Of a DNA stretch of 64,000 nt, positions 24,813-37,700 are shown piece by piece; the first letter of the stretch is position 1, and each line of letters opens with the position of its first letter. Made by a program: the position numbers and the translations under genes. The stretch spans positions 1 to 64,000 of the forward strand of contig JADFUC010001898.1 in the NCBI GenBank assembly GCA_019722365.1. The letters run 5' to 3'. This DNA comes from Lithospermum erythrorhizon. Taxonomy: Eukaryota; Streptophyta; Magnoliopsida; Boraginales; Boraginaceae. Below the pieces are notes generated by a model. That model saw only the letters and a program-made list of their open reading frames with translations. It made no database searches and had not been told where the DNA came from.

Positions 24813-27289
24813 AAGATATTATTAGTGCGAATTTGCCATTCTATAATTCTATGTAAACATATCTAACGAACCGGGCCTTGAGGTGAGGCAAATGGAGGCC
24901 AACCGCGTTCGATTCGGTCGCCCGGCCCGCAAGACCCACGAGCGGCCAGCCCGTTAATAAGTGGGACGGGCCGAGGGTCGAAGGATTGGGCCAGGGCAGG
25001 GCTTGGATTCGGCCGAGAGTGCAGTGGATATTAAGTAGAGGCGTTGAGGCACTCAAGCCCCACTGATAGCGTGTGATGCTTTTCGTATTAGCAGTCGTTT
25101 GGCACGAGTTTACGATATATTAGCACCGAAAAATATACCGTTTGGCTTTGAAGTTTTGCTTCCATATAAGCCTTACTTAAAATAAATATGGTAGTGGTGG
25201 GATTTGATATTATTATCGCCGTAGAGAATAATTGGAAATGATTCTATTTAAATTAACCCAAAAGAGAAATATTCATGATAATATTACAAAGTAATATTAA
25301 TATTGTATTCTAGTTCTTTTTAATTATGATAAAAGTTGTTATTTAATGTTGAATATGCTTGATGTATATGGATAGAAGCGTGAGATATTTATATAGTATT
25401 GAATAATATATATGAATAAAAAATTAGATGCGTCAATATATTATTTAAATAATTGAGAAGCTTTTTATTATTTAACTCGAAACTTTATCGATAATAATAT
25501 TTCAAATTATCATATCCAAAATATATTATTTAACTTCGAAACTTTATTGATGAATTAAACATGGTACCGTTGAATTAAACATGTGTACGTTGGCCAGCCT
25601 TGATTACCAGCTATGATAGCGTGGTGCCGTTTAACGCCACACTGCAGTCTGGCTGTGATAAGCGTCTTCACCCAGATTTGAATTAGCGTGGTCCGTTTGA
25701 CCACCTTTATTGATTATGTTTGCCATTTAGTATTAAATTGAGTTATATAAATAAATGTTAAGGTATCTTGTTTCTTATCTAGTATGATAAAATGAAGGGT
25801 TTAGTATTATTTGATAGATTTATCTTCAAGATTAATAAGTTTGATATTATTTGATAGATTTTATCCCTTCAAATTAATAGTTTGATATTATTATTTGATA
25901 GATTTTATCAACACAAATTAATAAGTTTGATATTATTTGATAGATTTTAGAAATATGACGGTAGCCGTAGTAGCGTAAATACTTTGGTAATAGCGACACG
26001 GGCGGCCCGATTCGTTAGACATGTTTAATTCATGTGGTTGAAGCGTGTCGAGAAGTAGGGCGATTGACTCCCGATTCGGTATGAACCGAGATCGAGCAGT
26101 ACTCGGCCAGTTGAGCCCCAGGTTAACTACGGGCCGGCCAATGGCCCAATGCGGGCCCGTATGCGCCCGGCCATTATGCCGAGAACTTTGGCGTGGCTTA
26201 GCGTCAAATTTAGGCGTTACCGCGTTGAACTGTGATTATAAAAAATAAGAATAAGCGTTACGGCACGTCAGCGTGGTAGCAGCTTGTCTTAACGGCCCAT
26301 ATTATTTTCGAGCGTTGGTGAAGATAGCGGCTAGTATTATGAATTAAACATTGCGCGTCTCGTGGCGTGGTAACGTTTGTCTTAAGCAGCCAGTTTTATA
26401 TCCGTGCTTATTTAGCGTTACCGTGTTTATCTTACGGCGTGTGCGTTTATTAAAAGTGCGATGCATTCTGCGACCTGTAAATGAGGAGGGCCACTGCTTG
26501 TTTTTCTCAAAAAATCTAAGCAATCCCAAGCACAGTCAAAGCAATTCTTGTATATTAATAGCGTGCGATAGAAATTAAATAATTTCTTTTACATAATCAT
26601 AAATTCTTGATGCATGGCGTCCAAACCCGATATTTGATTAAATTAGGCTTAATCTCGTCGATCTCGAAAGCTTGACTTGCTCAGGATTGATTGATACATC
26701 TTTAAGTTGTTATTGCTATATTTTGTTGTTTTACATTTATATTGGCCCACTAGCGACCAATTAGTGATACGATTCAAATAATCTTATTAATTAGAAAATG
26801 ATGTATTTATGAGTCTTGCAGTAATTAAATTCTGTCCCAGTGTTAATATATGAGTAATAATGAGAGAAAAAAAAGTTAGGGTTTGGAGCAGAAGCTTTGA
26901 TGAAAGCGTCGAAGGTAAACAGGCGATTTGTTTTCGTATTGTAAGATGGAATTAGTATGGAAAGCGGGAGGGGGCAGGTGGTGCCGGTCAGGTAGACACT
27001 TAAATAACAACACGTCAAATAAACTAAGGATGGTGTTTCCCGGTGGGGCGAGGTGTCTGGCTTGACAATTAATCTTTCAGAACCTTTGAAATTTTAGTTT
27101 AATGAGTTTTTTTATAAAATGGTCGATGAGAAATTTGTAATTGGTAATGAATTTGCCTTTTTATTTTTTTGTGATGGTGGCGTTTTATTCATTGGATTCA
27201 AAGGCTATTACTTGAAGCTCGCCGTATCCCGTTCTGTCTGCGTAATGCATGCCTTCAAATATTTTAAAGATCAAAAGAACTTATAGGTA

Positions 27290-28940
27290 AGATGATGAAT
27301 ACTTTGCCTTGGAAAGTTTGTTTGGCCAGTGATATCGGTGTTCGATGATTTTGATATAATGTATTCACACATTATCTGTTGGATTGATATAGATTGGGTT
27401 TTACAAGAAGAATTATATATTTTGCTCGATTATTCTTAAACATAACAGCATTACAAATTTCGAAATTAAAACAATGCTCAAGAATATAATTGTTTGAATA
27501 AAATTGCTTCTATTTCCTTTGATAATGCATTGGCAAACAATGTAGCTATTGACATAAAATGGAATGTAAACGGTTATAATGAACTCTTTCATGTTAGATG
27601 TTTGTAATAAGTATGCTTGATTAGTTCTTAATGATGGAGACTAAGGTTGTTTATGATGAATTTATTCAACCTATTAGAAGAAGGTTGTTCATTTGATTAT
27701 CACGGGAGGCGGTAACAAGAAACATGCATATAAAAAAAATAGTTGAAGATGGATCGAGAAAAAGTTTAAAAATTAATCTGTGGATGTCGATACTAGGTAA
27801 GAATTCTACTTATGATCTCCTAAAATGCGTGCATATGTTTATAAAGGAAAAGTTTCTAAATTTTTATTTCATGTATGCTCCTAACGATCCATATTATACT
27901 TTCAGATTGAAAATATATATGAAAGAATTAGTATTGCTATGAATTGCTTAGATTTTAGCCCACGTTTAAAGATTATACAAAGTTTTTTCTAAATCGATAT
28001 AGTCCTAACATTCATTTAGCTCTCACGAATGTGTGTAGTTAATCTTACTGATACATGGATGATACTCATAGAAATGAATATGTTAAGGATATGGTTCGAA
28101 GAATATGGAGAGAACAAGTTTTAAAGTATTTTAAACCATTTCACACCGTGCGTATGCGATTGGTGCCATTTTGGATCCTACCATCAGCTTGCTTGAGTTT
28201 AAGATCATTGTTGGGGAGTTTATAAAGCTTTAAGCCGCAATGAAATCTTTGAAAATTATGATCGTAACAAATATTGTGATGAAATTGAAACTTATTTATA
28301 TCACGATGTATAATAAGTTTAAGGTTAAACTTATCAACTTAGTCTCACAGTGGAGCTACGCGTCGACGTGCGTGCAGTCAGTGCACTTGCGGGAGTAAAA
28401 TTAGAAGTCAGCGATCACCGCATAAGAATCACGTTGGAGTCGACATGGTTCTACTACGTCCTAAATGTCGTCAAATCGGTTAATGAATTAACTTCGATAT
28501 TTGAAACGGTTTGACCGCAGAATCGATACAATAAGAACAACTCTTTTCGATCTTTTTAAAATGTAATTTGAGTGCAACAAGAGGCAGAAATGCGATTTCC
28601 GTTTATCAGTGGCAGGGAGGTGGCCGGTTATACCAATGTCTCTGATAGCAAGTGAATCGAAGCATTTAAGCGTACGTGACTTCAATATACTCGAGCGTTG
28701 AGGCTATGGCTTCAGCGGTGAAGTTTGTGTAGCAATGTCAAGGATTAGACTGACGCCGACCACGGAAGCAAGATGTTGATCCATATGATGAGAAAAATGA
28801 TAAGGAAGACATGTTCGATGATCTTAGTGATGATAAGAAGAAGATATCCCTGCTCGGAGAGAAGGCGGTGCGGATGCCGATCAAAATGATCAATATATGT
28901 TTCTTGAATTTGATGAATTAGACTTCGATGAGTTGTAATT
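27290..28940 (+). pseudogene. hAT transposase remnant (RICESLEEPER-like)
   Basis: Pieces of a hAT-family transposase are readable on the plus strand in shifting frames: LASDIG near 27330, AHYLLD near 27370, ISFDNALANNVAID at about 27511-27555 (family form ITLDNAS.N), ELFHVRC at about 27580-27601, and a WMSILGKNSTYDLLK strip at about 27779-27825 where the family has TRWNSTY. Near 28620-28680 a PMSLIASES strip matches the PVSTVASESAFS region of the C-terminal hAT dimerisation domain. An acidic Asp/Glu-rich tail region follows at about 28780-28930. Stops and indels throughout make it non-functional. The zinc-finger BED part expected upstream was not found. Confidence 0.75.
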
Positions 28941-29165
28941 ATATGAAGTTAAAGTTGTTTATCTTTAATATTTTGTAACAAACGTGTACACGTATTTGTA
29001 ATAATAAATTATCGACATATCAAGTTAAATTTGTTTATCTTTAATGTTTTTTGCAACAAACGTGTACATGTATTTGCTGTAATAATATCGTTTTATTCTA
29101 TCAAGTTAAAGTTGTTTATTTTTTTAATGTTTTTAGCAACAAATGTGTACAGCTTATTTGAATGT
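28941..29165 (+). repeat. Three tandem copies of an about 80-bp unit
   Basis: Copies start at about 28941, 29017 and 29099. Each reads AAGTTAAAGTTGTTTAT, then TTTAATGTTTT, then AACAAACGTGTACACG with a few changes. They lie just 3' of the hAT transposase remnant, and their GTGTACAC palindrome recurs further downstream, so they are probably subterminal repeats of the hAT element. Confidence 0.8.
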
Positions 29166-29214
29166 TGGGGCGTTAAAATCAAAAATTAAGATTACGTAGT
29201 AGCGATGTTACCGT

Positions 29215-29500
29215 TTAATTAGGCGTGTACACGTTGGAAACCACTCAAAGCGAGGTAGCATTCGATCATTTTCCCCTAGCGTTACCCGCGCCTAATTGAA
29301 GCGTTGGGATGTTTAAAATACAAAGAAAATAATTTACTGATAAGCGTGTACACGTTTATATGAGACATATGCGTTTAAAGAACACTCAAAAGCGAGTTGC
29401 ATTAGTTTCATAGCGTTCTGCGGCGCTTTATTTAAGCGTGGTAGCGTTTAAAATACCTAAAAATAGGGTTACCGCGATAAGCATGTACCGTTTAAATAGC
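29215..29500 (+). repeat. Two diverged tandem copies of an about 125-bp unit with GCGTGTACACG
   Basis: The first copy (about 29225-29345) and the second (about 29345-29485) both begin with GCGTGTACACGTT. They share CACTCAAA-GCGAG, TAGCGTT and GTTTAAAATAC in the same order. Scattered related words (GCGTTACC, GTACCGTTTAA) occur again at 25.56-26.45 kb near the other end of the hAT element. Confidence 0.6.
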
Positions 29501-31627
29501 GTGTATTTGCGTTTAGTGGGCGTGTGCCGATTTAAGCCAGGGTTCCCAGCCTTGAATTGATAACACAATTTCTCCAATTTCAAACTTCAAAACCCAAAAT
29601 CTCTCGATCGATCCTCGAATCTCCTCAATTATTATATCTAACATATTTATTTACTTTCGATTTATCCAAATTAGTATCAATAATCACATTCAATTATTAC
29701 CCAATTGCTCTGATTTGAAAAAAATGGGACCAAGAAGAGTTGAAAGAGAAAAGAAAAAAGTTGTAAGCGAAGAGGTTGTATAGAATGAGAAAGAAGCGAA
29801 ACAACCTCCACCATCGCATCCACGCGCGTCGAGTCGATGAAGAGGCGATAATGTTATAAACCCCAAAATGTAAGGCCGGGATTTTACGTTGATCAGCGGA
29901 AATTATGGAGTAGCGGGTAATATTTTGTTTGACTTATTATCAAATAAACTTGTTAATTGCAACTTTTTGTTAGTAATTGGTACCCAAACATAATTAAGAT
30001 CAATTTCGTAATTAAGCAAGATTGTTAATTTGGATGAGGGGCATAGTTTAGCGGCGTTATAATGTTAATGGTGTCTATGGTAGTTTTACTTGCAGACAAG
30101 ATTTAGCTAGGCGTTGGTGCAAGTATCCGTTGACTAAAGTTGTGCGGCGATTCTTACTTGACGGTCGTAGGGCTAAGAAATCTCCTTATAGCGTATAAGT
30201 ACAACTGAGCGGCCTTGAATTGTTTTGGAAGGTCGTTGAGGGAATACTTTGCCAGTAATAGTGGGCGTCGGAGCTTACATTTATACGTGCTTTTGTCCAC
30301 GTGGGCTCTTGTTAGTGGTGTTTTAGGTTAATTTACGCTAATCTCCCGTATGTTGGTTATTAATCCAAAATGTTCCCAATTATGGAAGGTGTCAAACCAA
30401 ATAGTGCAATGCCGGGGAAAGTATGATGGAGAAAAGCGATGCGTTGCTTGCCCCGAGGGGTTATATAATAAGCCAGGAAGAGTGTGTTCTTCTAAGTGGG
30501 AAGTTTGACGATTTGAGAAGGCTGCCGTGAAAGGATGATGGTAACTTGGAAGTTTTGAGAGTGTCACTTTGATGCCGCCATTAGGATGGACACACAGTAA
30601 TGGGGGCAGCCCAACCTCATCCATGACCGATTTACGTGCATCGACCAAGCGGGGCCTCATGTGAATCGATCGAGCTTTGTTGGAGATAAAAAGCTTGCGA
30701 AAACTTGAGAAAAAATGTTTACCGGGGTGTGGGTATGAGGCGGAATATCAATAAGCGGGGTCTTAGGATTGATAAATGCTTTACAGCCTTAGTAAGAGGA
30801 TATGAGTTGATGATGCGGGGGTATCCTGACTCCACCACTTGCCGCCGCGATTGGCGACTCGAAGAAACACATGAGTGAATGTGTGTTTTTAGTTTTATAT
30901 TCAATATGTACTTTGAAACAATTATGGTTTATTTTATTTTATGTAAGTATGCGGTGTTCGAAACGATTTAGTATTTATGGTTTCTTGATTTAGTATTTAT
31001 GGTTTGCGATTTTATGTCATGTTGTTTACATCGTCGACTTCGGTTTGTGTTGTTCTTCAAAATACAGCGATTACAACGTATTCGTTAGCGATGGTATGAC
31101 TTTATATTAACGTTCACCAGTAATTAAGATTTATCTCGTGAACTTAGCGTTCATGGCGGCACAGATTAAGCGTTACCCGTTAATTTCGTATAAATTTGGA
31201 CTATGTTAATTAGATTAAGCATTCACAGCGTCCCAGCCATAAAAAATTGAGCCAACGTTTATTCTGTGAGAGGCGCCGAGGCCGGCCGGGCTGAAGGCCC
31301 TCGTGGGCTCGAACCGAGCCGGGCTGGGGGCGGCTAAACTCGCTGGCCCTTTTGTCAGGTCGTTTATAAAGCGGACACAAGTGGGCCTTCATGTCGGACC
31401 GAACCCCGAGATACCAGGCCAAGCCCGCGAGAATAGCCCATAAGGCCCGGTTCGTTGCCACGTCTCTGTGTGTGGTCACTGTACGGCTGTACCTACTGGA
31501 CTGATTCTAATCCAAGCCAATTTTCATGCCTACGTATCTATCAGCAAATGGTCCAGCAAGCAAGATACTCTCCTTATTAGGCCCTAGAAATGTGGGCTTT
31601 TTTCTCCCTAGTCCCTACTAATTTCTT

Positions 31628-32261
31628 GGCTTATTTTCATATAGCCCCCTGAACTATTATCAATATTTCAAATTATCCCCTAAACTTTTCTACCTTTCAG
31701 ATTGCCCCGTGAACTATCATTTAAGTTAAGCTGCAGCCTTATTTATCGTTGATTGTACGGCATCTGAGACAAATTTGGAATAATATTAACAATTATATAT
31801 TTGGGACAAATTTTGAACAATTTAAAGTTACGGATTAATTTTAATGAAACTTAAAGTATCAAAAAAATATTTTAGAAAAATAAAAATTCCTCCTTTTAAG
31901 GCATATCAAACAAGTGGTGCGAGATTCATAAATTACCTAGAAGTTTACAAATAAGTGGTGTGATAGTTCTTGGGTGGGGATGATGAAGTAGGAAGGGGTT
32001 AAGGGGCACCCAAAAGGGAAAATTTTCATTTAAAAAAATAATGTTTTGAAATTGTAGTTTAACTTTTAATTATTTAAAACTATCAATATCTGTGTTAATG
32101 TTATTAAATTATACTATGTTACATATTTTGATTGTGTCGAGAATTTGAAGTCGAGTACGTCTGAAAATGATAATGAATCGAGAATAGTGAAAGGTAAGAA
32201 AAAATTTAGGGGATAATTTGAAATATTAATAATAGTTCAGGGGGCTATATGAAAATAATCC
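31628..32261. mobile_element. Mutator-like MITE with about 60-bp TIRs and 9-bp target duplication
   Basis: Long inverted repeats run inward from 31631 and from 32257. Both begin TTATTTTCATATAGCCCC and continue through GAACTATTAT, ATTTCAAATTATCCCC and TAAA, about 60 bp with only a few differences. The element is flanked by TAATTTCTT on both sides (31619-31627 and 32262-32270), part of a 10-bp match CTAATTTCTT. Terminal GG and a perfect 9-bp duplication fit the Mutator superfamily. The 634-bp element has no coding capacity. The near-identical TIRs and perfect duplication point to a fairly recent insertion. Confidence 0.85.
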
Positions 32262-32270
32262 TAATTTCTT

Positions 32271-32960
32271 CTCTAAATTACTTAATTTGCAAATTTTTCT
32301 TTTAAATATTTAGTTCTCACTAAAAACTGGTTTACCAAGTCTTGAAACAATCAAACTCACGTGATCAGTCAATACCTATATATAAAATAAAAAAATAAAA
32401 AAAAAATACCTGCCTAATATTGTGAGTGTACTTATAGTGAAACATTTTGGACAATATTAAGGACTAATTAAATATGTATGGAAGTGGTATCACTAAGGAT
32501 CTATTCTGCAACATAAATTCATTATCTAAGACCAATTTGAGAACCATATATAAATAACTCATTATATACAAAGTAATTACTTACGAACATGAATTGCTCT
32601 CAAATATTCAACCTTAAAATTGATGGAAGATACACATAAAAGAAACGGATAAATGAGAACAACTAGCGACAATTCTTTCCCATTATGTTCTTTCAACTCA
32701 TTAAGAGAAAGAAAGAGAAGTCCCTAGTGGTTCTCATTTACACTTTTCTTTCTGTGATATTTGATATTAGAAGTGAAAAGGTTCAAGCTCAATATATATG
32801 CACACATATGCCAAGTCATTACAAGAAGAAAAACAAAAGTTTACATCGAGCTGACCAACTTTTTATTATAATAAATCCGAGGGGGAATGAAAATGTTTGC
32901 CGGCTTTGGAATGATTTTTTCACTTGGAGTTGGTCTTTGTTCATAACATATGTTTGCTTT
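32271..32960. other. AT-rich spacer
   Basis: No gene is supported. The 93-codon frame at 32685-32966 has no recognisable feature. Confidence 0.4.
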
Positions 32961-32969
32961 GCCTAATTG

Positions 32970-33350
32970 TTTGTTTTCATGCAAACAGCCATTAAGATTA
33001 CATATGGAAGAAGAAGGGGGAGAGGACCTTGTGCACTATCCTCCAAAACATACATGAGGAGGCACGGAAGAAACTTGAAGAGACCACAGGCAAATACAAA
33101 TTTGATGCAGACAAAAAGAGACAACTTGCGGAGTTCGATGTTGGAGACTTTGTTTAGTTGTTCACAACCAAAGATTGCTGGGTAGGTAGTACAACAAATT
33201 GAGGCAAGGAAGGTTGGACCATGCAGAAGTTACAGAAGAAAATCAACTCAAATGCCTATCGTCTATAGTTGTCAAGTCATATGAAATGTCATGGCGTATT
33301 CAATGAAAGAACTTGGTGTCATGCGTGGATCCTGATGAAGAAGATTTAAA
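32970..33350 (+). pseudogene. Ty3/gypsy integrase C-terminal remnant
   Basis: In one frame EARKKLEETTGKYK, then ADKKRQLAEFDVGDFV can be read at about 33058-33155. After a stop and frame change EARKVGPC appears near 33200, and a QMP..-like strip with HMKCH..FN-type residues up to 33310. This is the integrase C-terminal module of plant Ty3/gypsy elements (K.ADK.R....VGD.V and ARKVGP motifs). Only this 3' end of pol is present, so the element was truncated on its 5' side. Confidence 0.75.
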
Positions 33351-33384
33351 TTAGGGCAATTCTTTTGACTTGGGAGAGAAAAGA

Positions 33385-33750
33385 CTGAAGATGGGACAAA
33401 TAAATGAAAAAAGAGTTTAAAGTTGTCGCCAAATGCAATAATTAATGGAAACGATGAAACTTTTTGTTTAGTATAAATAAGTGTTTAACTACGCTTAGAG
33501 AGCCAACTTTATATTTTATCCCCATTTCTCCTGCTTAATGATTTATTTCACATAAATATTTTGAAAGGATATTTTGTGGTTTAGCATAGTTATACGTAAA
33601 GGTACATTCATGCTTTTAGTAGTTTTTATTATCTCTTGAGGGGATATTTTTGTTACTTTAACGTATTCACCGTTATGAGATTTATTGTTTGCGTCGTTAT
33701 AATATTTTTGTTATTGAGAATATATTTCTCTTTTAAACAATTCTGCTGCA
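33385..33750 (+). repeat. LTR of a Ty3/gypsy element (3' LTR of the 33-kb remnant)
   Basis: This 366-bp segment follows the integrase remnant directly. Its reverse complement aligns along its length with 58588-58947: both share GAGTTTAAAGTTGTC, TTAGTATAAATAAGTG, TTTTGTGG-TTAGCATAGTTAT, TTTTTATTATCT and ATATATTTCTCTTTTAAA in the same order. Such blocks at the ends of two Ty3/gypsy remnants mark them as LTRs of one family. TATAAATAAG at about 33472 could be the LTR promoter TATA box. Confidence 0.75.
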
Positions 33751-33779
33751 TCAAATATACACCTTGTTCGTTTCTTGAT

Positions 33780-34000
33780 AAATAGCCTTGAAAAATTTAA
33801 TTCCTTTTTTTAACAATCATTATAGGATTTCAATACAACTTTATATTAATTTTTTTATTTTTGTCCCTTAATAAAATACTGTATTTTTTATCTTCATGAT
33901 CAACTAAAGTAATTTTGATATTTTTTAGGGTATATTAATAATATTATTCCATCCCTTAATAAAATATTCCTTAATTTTTAACTTCATGATCAATTAAATT
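33780..34000. repeat. Dispersed AT-rich repeat, copy 1
   Basis: This segment is similar to 53120-53330 in the same orientation. Both have TATAGGA-TTCAAT, CTTAATAAAATA, TATATTAATAATATTA and a second CTT-AATAAAA in order. It starts close to the end of the 33-kb LTR. No TIR or coding part is visible. Confidence 0.6.
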
Positions 34001-34768
34001 GAAATGGATGGAAGATTAAATATGGATGTTGAATGAAAGATTTTTTTAATTTATATTCATTTATGATGAAAGATACTCCATTTAACACTTTGTTGAGATT
34101 GTTCAATGCAGTTTTCAATAATAACCATCTTCCTTGCTGTTGTGAGGGCATCTGCTCAACTTTGTGTTCACATTCATGGTCAAAAGTCGAAACATCATTT
34201 AGAAAATGTCAAATGTTAATTAAAATGAATTTGAAAGACTATTAGATTTTAGATGGCTAATTCTTGCTGGTATCTTTTTCATGGGATATTATTTTAGTTC
34301 TCAATGAGGATATTATCAACTGTCAATTAAGAACAGGAATAACTCAAAAGAGTAGCAGCCAACATCTGTAGAAATATTCAATATCCAATGTATGAGTATC
34401 AATAATGACACATAGGTATTGGGAAGGAGATCGAGGAGGATCTGAAAGAGGCTTTTGGCGAACAAGGACACTAATTTTGAGCAGTCAGCAGTGTAACAGA
34501 AAGTGTCGCACATATGATAAATTACACTCCAAAAACATCTTAGCATTGACTTTGTGTCCTGCAAGGATCCAATATATTCTGCATATAATTTGGCATATCT
34601 GTATCTTTGTGTGTAGCTATTTGCTTTATTGTTCATAATATACAAAAGTACAGGAGATCCATAGAAGTGCAATTCTTGGAAGCACATGTCAGTATTATAT
34701 ACAAGGTTCCGCATTTCCGACTAGAGGACAACCATAGCTATGAAGGTCCTCTAAGGCTGCAAGGCATT
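34001..34768. other. Intergenic DNA / 3' flank of the TLDc gene
   Basis: This probably includes the 3' UTR of the minus-strand TLDc gene just below 34769. A 132-codon minus-strand frame at 34316-34714 has no family signature and is not called as a gene. Confidence 0.45.
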
Positions 34769-37700
34769 TTAAAAGCGACAAATACCCGGAGCTTCAGCCT
34801 GCAGTGCAGAAAGGATCTCTTCAAATTGGGAAGCATAAACGAAGCCCCATAGCTGCAAACGGAAAGAACACCGAGCTTTCATAGTTTAAAAATGATCATA
34901 AGAGAGAGATGATAAATTCTGAAAACAGAGGAGAAAGGTATTGATATGGCAATACCCAAGCAAAAGACAAAAGTGATTCTATATACCTCTACTTCCTTCA
35001 CTTCAAAATCTTTGGAATGTGCCAAACATGGGTTTCCAAAAGTTTCTGAGGCAGAACTTGATCCATTCAATCTGTAAAAACAAAAAGAATAGTGCTGCAT
35101 AAGATCAAGAACTTTAATACAGGACATCAATGCGAGTAGGGGGGGGGGAAGAGAAACGCAACAACAAAATGAATTATTCTTACAGATCTCCATCTAAAAA
35201 TAAGGCAAAATGGCTACCCCCACCCAGGGCTAAATGATCTATAGAGCACAAGGTGTAATATCGGTTTGCACCTGCAATACACTGAACAGAGTTAATGCAA
35301 ACAAAAATACACTGAACAAAGTTAGTGCAAACAAAAACCCTCAAACACCCCAGTACGATTAAAAAGAAGGGAAATAACTTAGTATGGGGAATTATTCTGA
35401 CATGATTTTGATGTTCAGGAAGTTGTGTACACACTGAAAATGAATAGATCGAATAGCTAAAATAAATCCGAGATCAATATGTTGATCACTGCAAATATGA
35501 TTTATTTCAATCATTTAAGAACAGAAATTGTTCCCCAATCAGTCTTTAAAGCTAAAGGCTTCATCATTATGCAGATTAATGCATGGAACTTCTTTACTAA
35601 TCTAAAAAGAGTCCAAGGTAAGAGAACAGGAAATTACTTTCGAACCATATATTAACTTGCACCTGTTGCGCGATAAATCTCAGGATGGCCAGGTATATTT
35701 GAGAACACAAATGTACTATTAGATCCCTGCGCAAATGTAATATTTAGTTAGAATATAAGAGAGAATAATAAAAAAGGAAAGTCTACCAAGCCTCTATTCA
35801 AAATCAAGTTCAAATGGTTTCCTATCTATATTTCAGGATTAAACATCTTGATATGAAGTAAAAATGTCAGAAAAATTTATTCATTCAACATTACTTGGTA
35901 TCCTCTCTTAGTTGATGGCTTCAAAGGAGCTTCGACCAAACCACCAAATACAGTGCCATTGCGGTCTCCAACAACCTAAATTATAAAACATAGAGATATC
36001 ATAAAAACTGTCAACACATAACACATGTCACTATGTTTTATGAAATGATGAATTAAGAAAACATTAATACATTTTTACAAACGAAGCAAATTACTGAATG
36101 AACCAATTTAGAACCTCTATTGTACCAACTTGCAACTTAAAACAATAATGTGGAACAAAATGTAAATTTTTTAGAAAAAAGGCCGATTTTCATATAGTTA
36201 TGGGTAAGCAGTCTGGAAACCCTGCACTCACTGTGAATCATGCCAATTAATTAAACTCGTTCAAATTCATATGGATTATTCTGGTGCAAATATGGAAGGC
36301 CTCACAAAATTATAATAGTCTGCTAAATTGAGCCAAATGCAAACGATTGTTTCGTTTTCATCAGTTCCAAAGAAGTGGTTTAGTGGTATAGAAGTTATAA
36401 GAGGATACTGATCTAAGGAACTAAAAAAACATCACATTCAGTGAACAGCGAGTATGTAAAAAGAGTATAAATGGAACAGCTCAATGCTGATGCATCTAAA
36501 GGTCCACCACTAAAGTTCATTGCTAACACAAAAAAATGCACAAGACCCGAGTTCGCACTTTCATAAACAGATTAAAATAAAATATGGTTTACATCTGTCT
36601 AAATAAAGCACCCATACCAGCAGGCTAGGCCCAGGCCAGAGGATGCTTCTCCTGTACAAAGTTGAAAGAGATATCCCATGCTTCCATGTGCTAAAGAGAC
36701 AGCATAAAAAGTTTCAACACATTTACATATGTCAATAGAGTACATGTAAAAGAGGCAAATGATTCTTAGAGCGTAAAATTAATGATGGGGATTATAAAAC
36801 AAACCTGTACAGTAATACCCACTTCCTTCCTTGGACGAGTACTGGGAGTGCAGCATAAAGAACACGACGGAATTTGTCAGAAAGAAGTAAAGAGGATTCA
36901 GAAGTTTCTGGTAGATCTTTGGTAGACAGAGTTCCATTCGAATTTTGCTTGGGAGGGCCTTCAACAGCATTGATCTTTGTATTGCTTTTCATATCAACAA
37001 TCATGTTCGAACTACCCTTGGGGGAGTATTGATATCGAACACCTAACTTAGCAGCCTGATACATCGATTTTCCTAAACTCTTTCCCCTAGAAAACAAACT
37101 TTTCCTTTTGCCACTATCTCTTAAAATTGGTACTGGCAGTTCCTCATGCATATCCTCATGGTTTCCATGTTGCTTTTCAGTACTAGAGTCACTTCTAGGT
37201 TCTGAAGATGACAGTAGTGAGTATATAAATGCTGGAAAGGAGGACGTATCAGGACCATTAACTGACTCTAAGTCGTCCTCTGAAGTTGACCCCACTTTAC
37301 TATCCTCTGACTTTGCAACATCTTCCTGTTCGAAGAAGAGAAAATGTCCATAAGAAGAGGAGAGTGAATGTTCACAAGAACAACTCACAACAATAATATA
37401 CCTACAGACAGATATTACTAAGCTTGTCTATATTCTTACATATCATTTTGAATTTCTGATTGGGCAAAATTGCAGTGTATAATATACCCATAAACTCATA
37501 TTAAAAAGCTTGTCTAAATACATTTTCACAGAGGAGAAGTTTATTCATATATTCCTTTTAGTCTTTAATTCTTGACCAACATTTCGAGGGAGATTCACAA
37601 CGATAATCAAATGAAGGAGATTTCGAACAAACGACCCAACCTCTGAATCTTACACTGCTACGCCAAAAATTATCAAAACTCAAAGCTAACCTTACACTGC

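Larger units (their letters stand above)
24865..31456 (+). mobile_element. Decayed hAT transposon (about 6.6 kb)
   Basis: A perfect 14-bp inverted repeat, AACGAACCGGGCCT, occurs at 24865-24878 and, inverted, at 31443-31456. Both ends continue into GC-rich, GGCC/CCGG-rich DNA, a style known from plant hAT elements. Between them lies a plus-strand hAT transposase fossil (27.3-28.9 kb) and several internal tandem repeats with a GTGTACAC core. The right end may extend a few bases to about 31467 (CAGAGACG on the minus strand). I found no 8-bp target duplication, so the outermost bases are uncertain. The coding part is broken and the element is not autonomous. Confidence 0.6.

Noticed and set aside
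28941..29500. CRISPR-like array
   Set aside because: Unit length, degeneracy and plant context mark ordinary tandem repeats in a hAT element; there are no regular spacers or cas genes.
34316..34714. 132-codon minus-strand frame next to the TLDc gene
   Set aside because: No recognisable domain, and the TLDc gene already ends with its normal C-terminus and stop at 34769.
37108..37353. 81-codon plus-strand frame
   Set aside because: Shadow of the second exon of the minus-strand TLDc gene.
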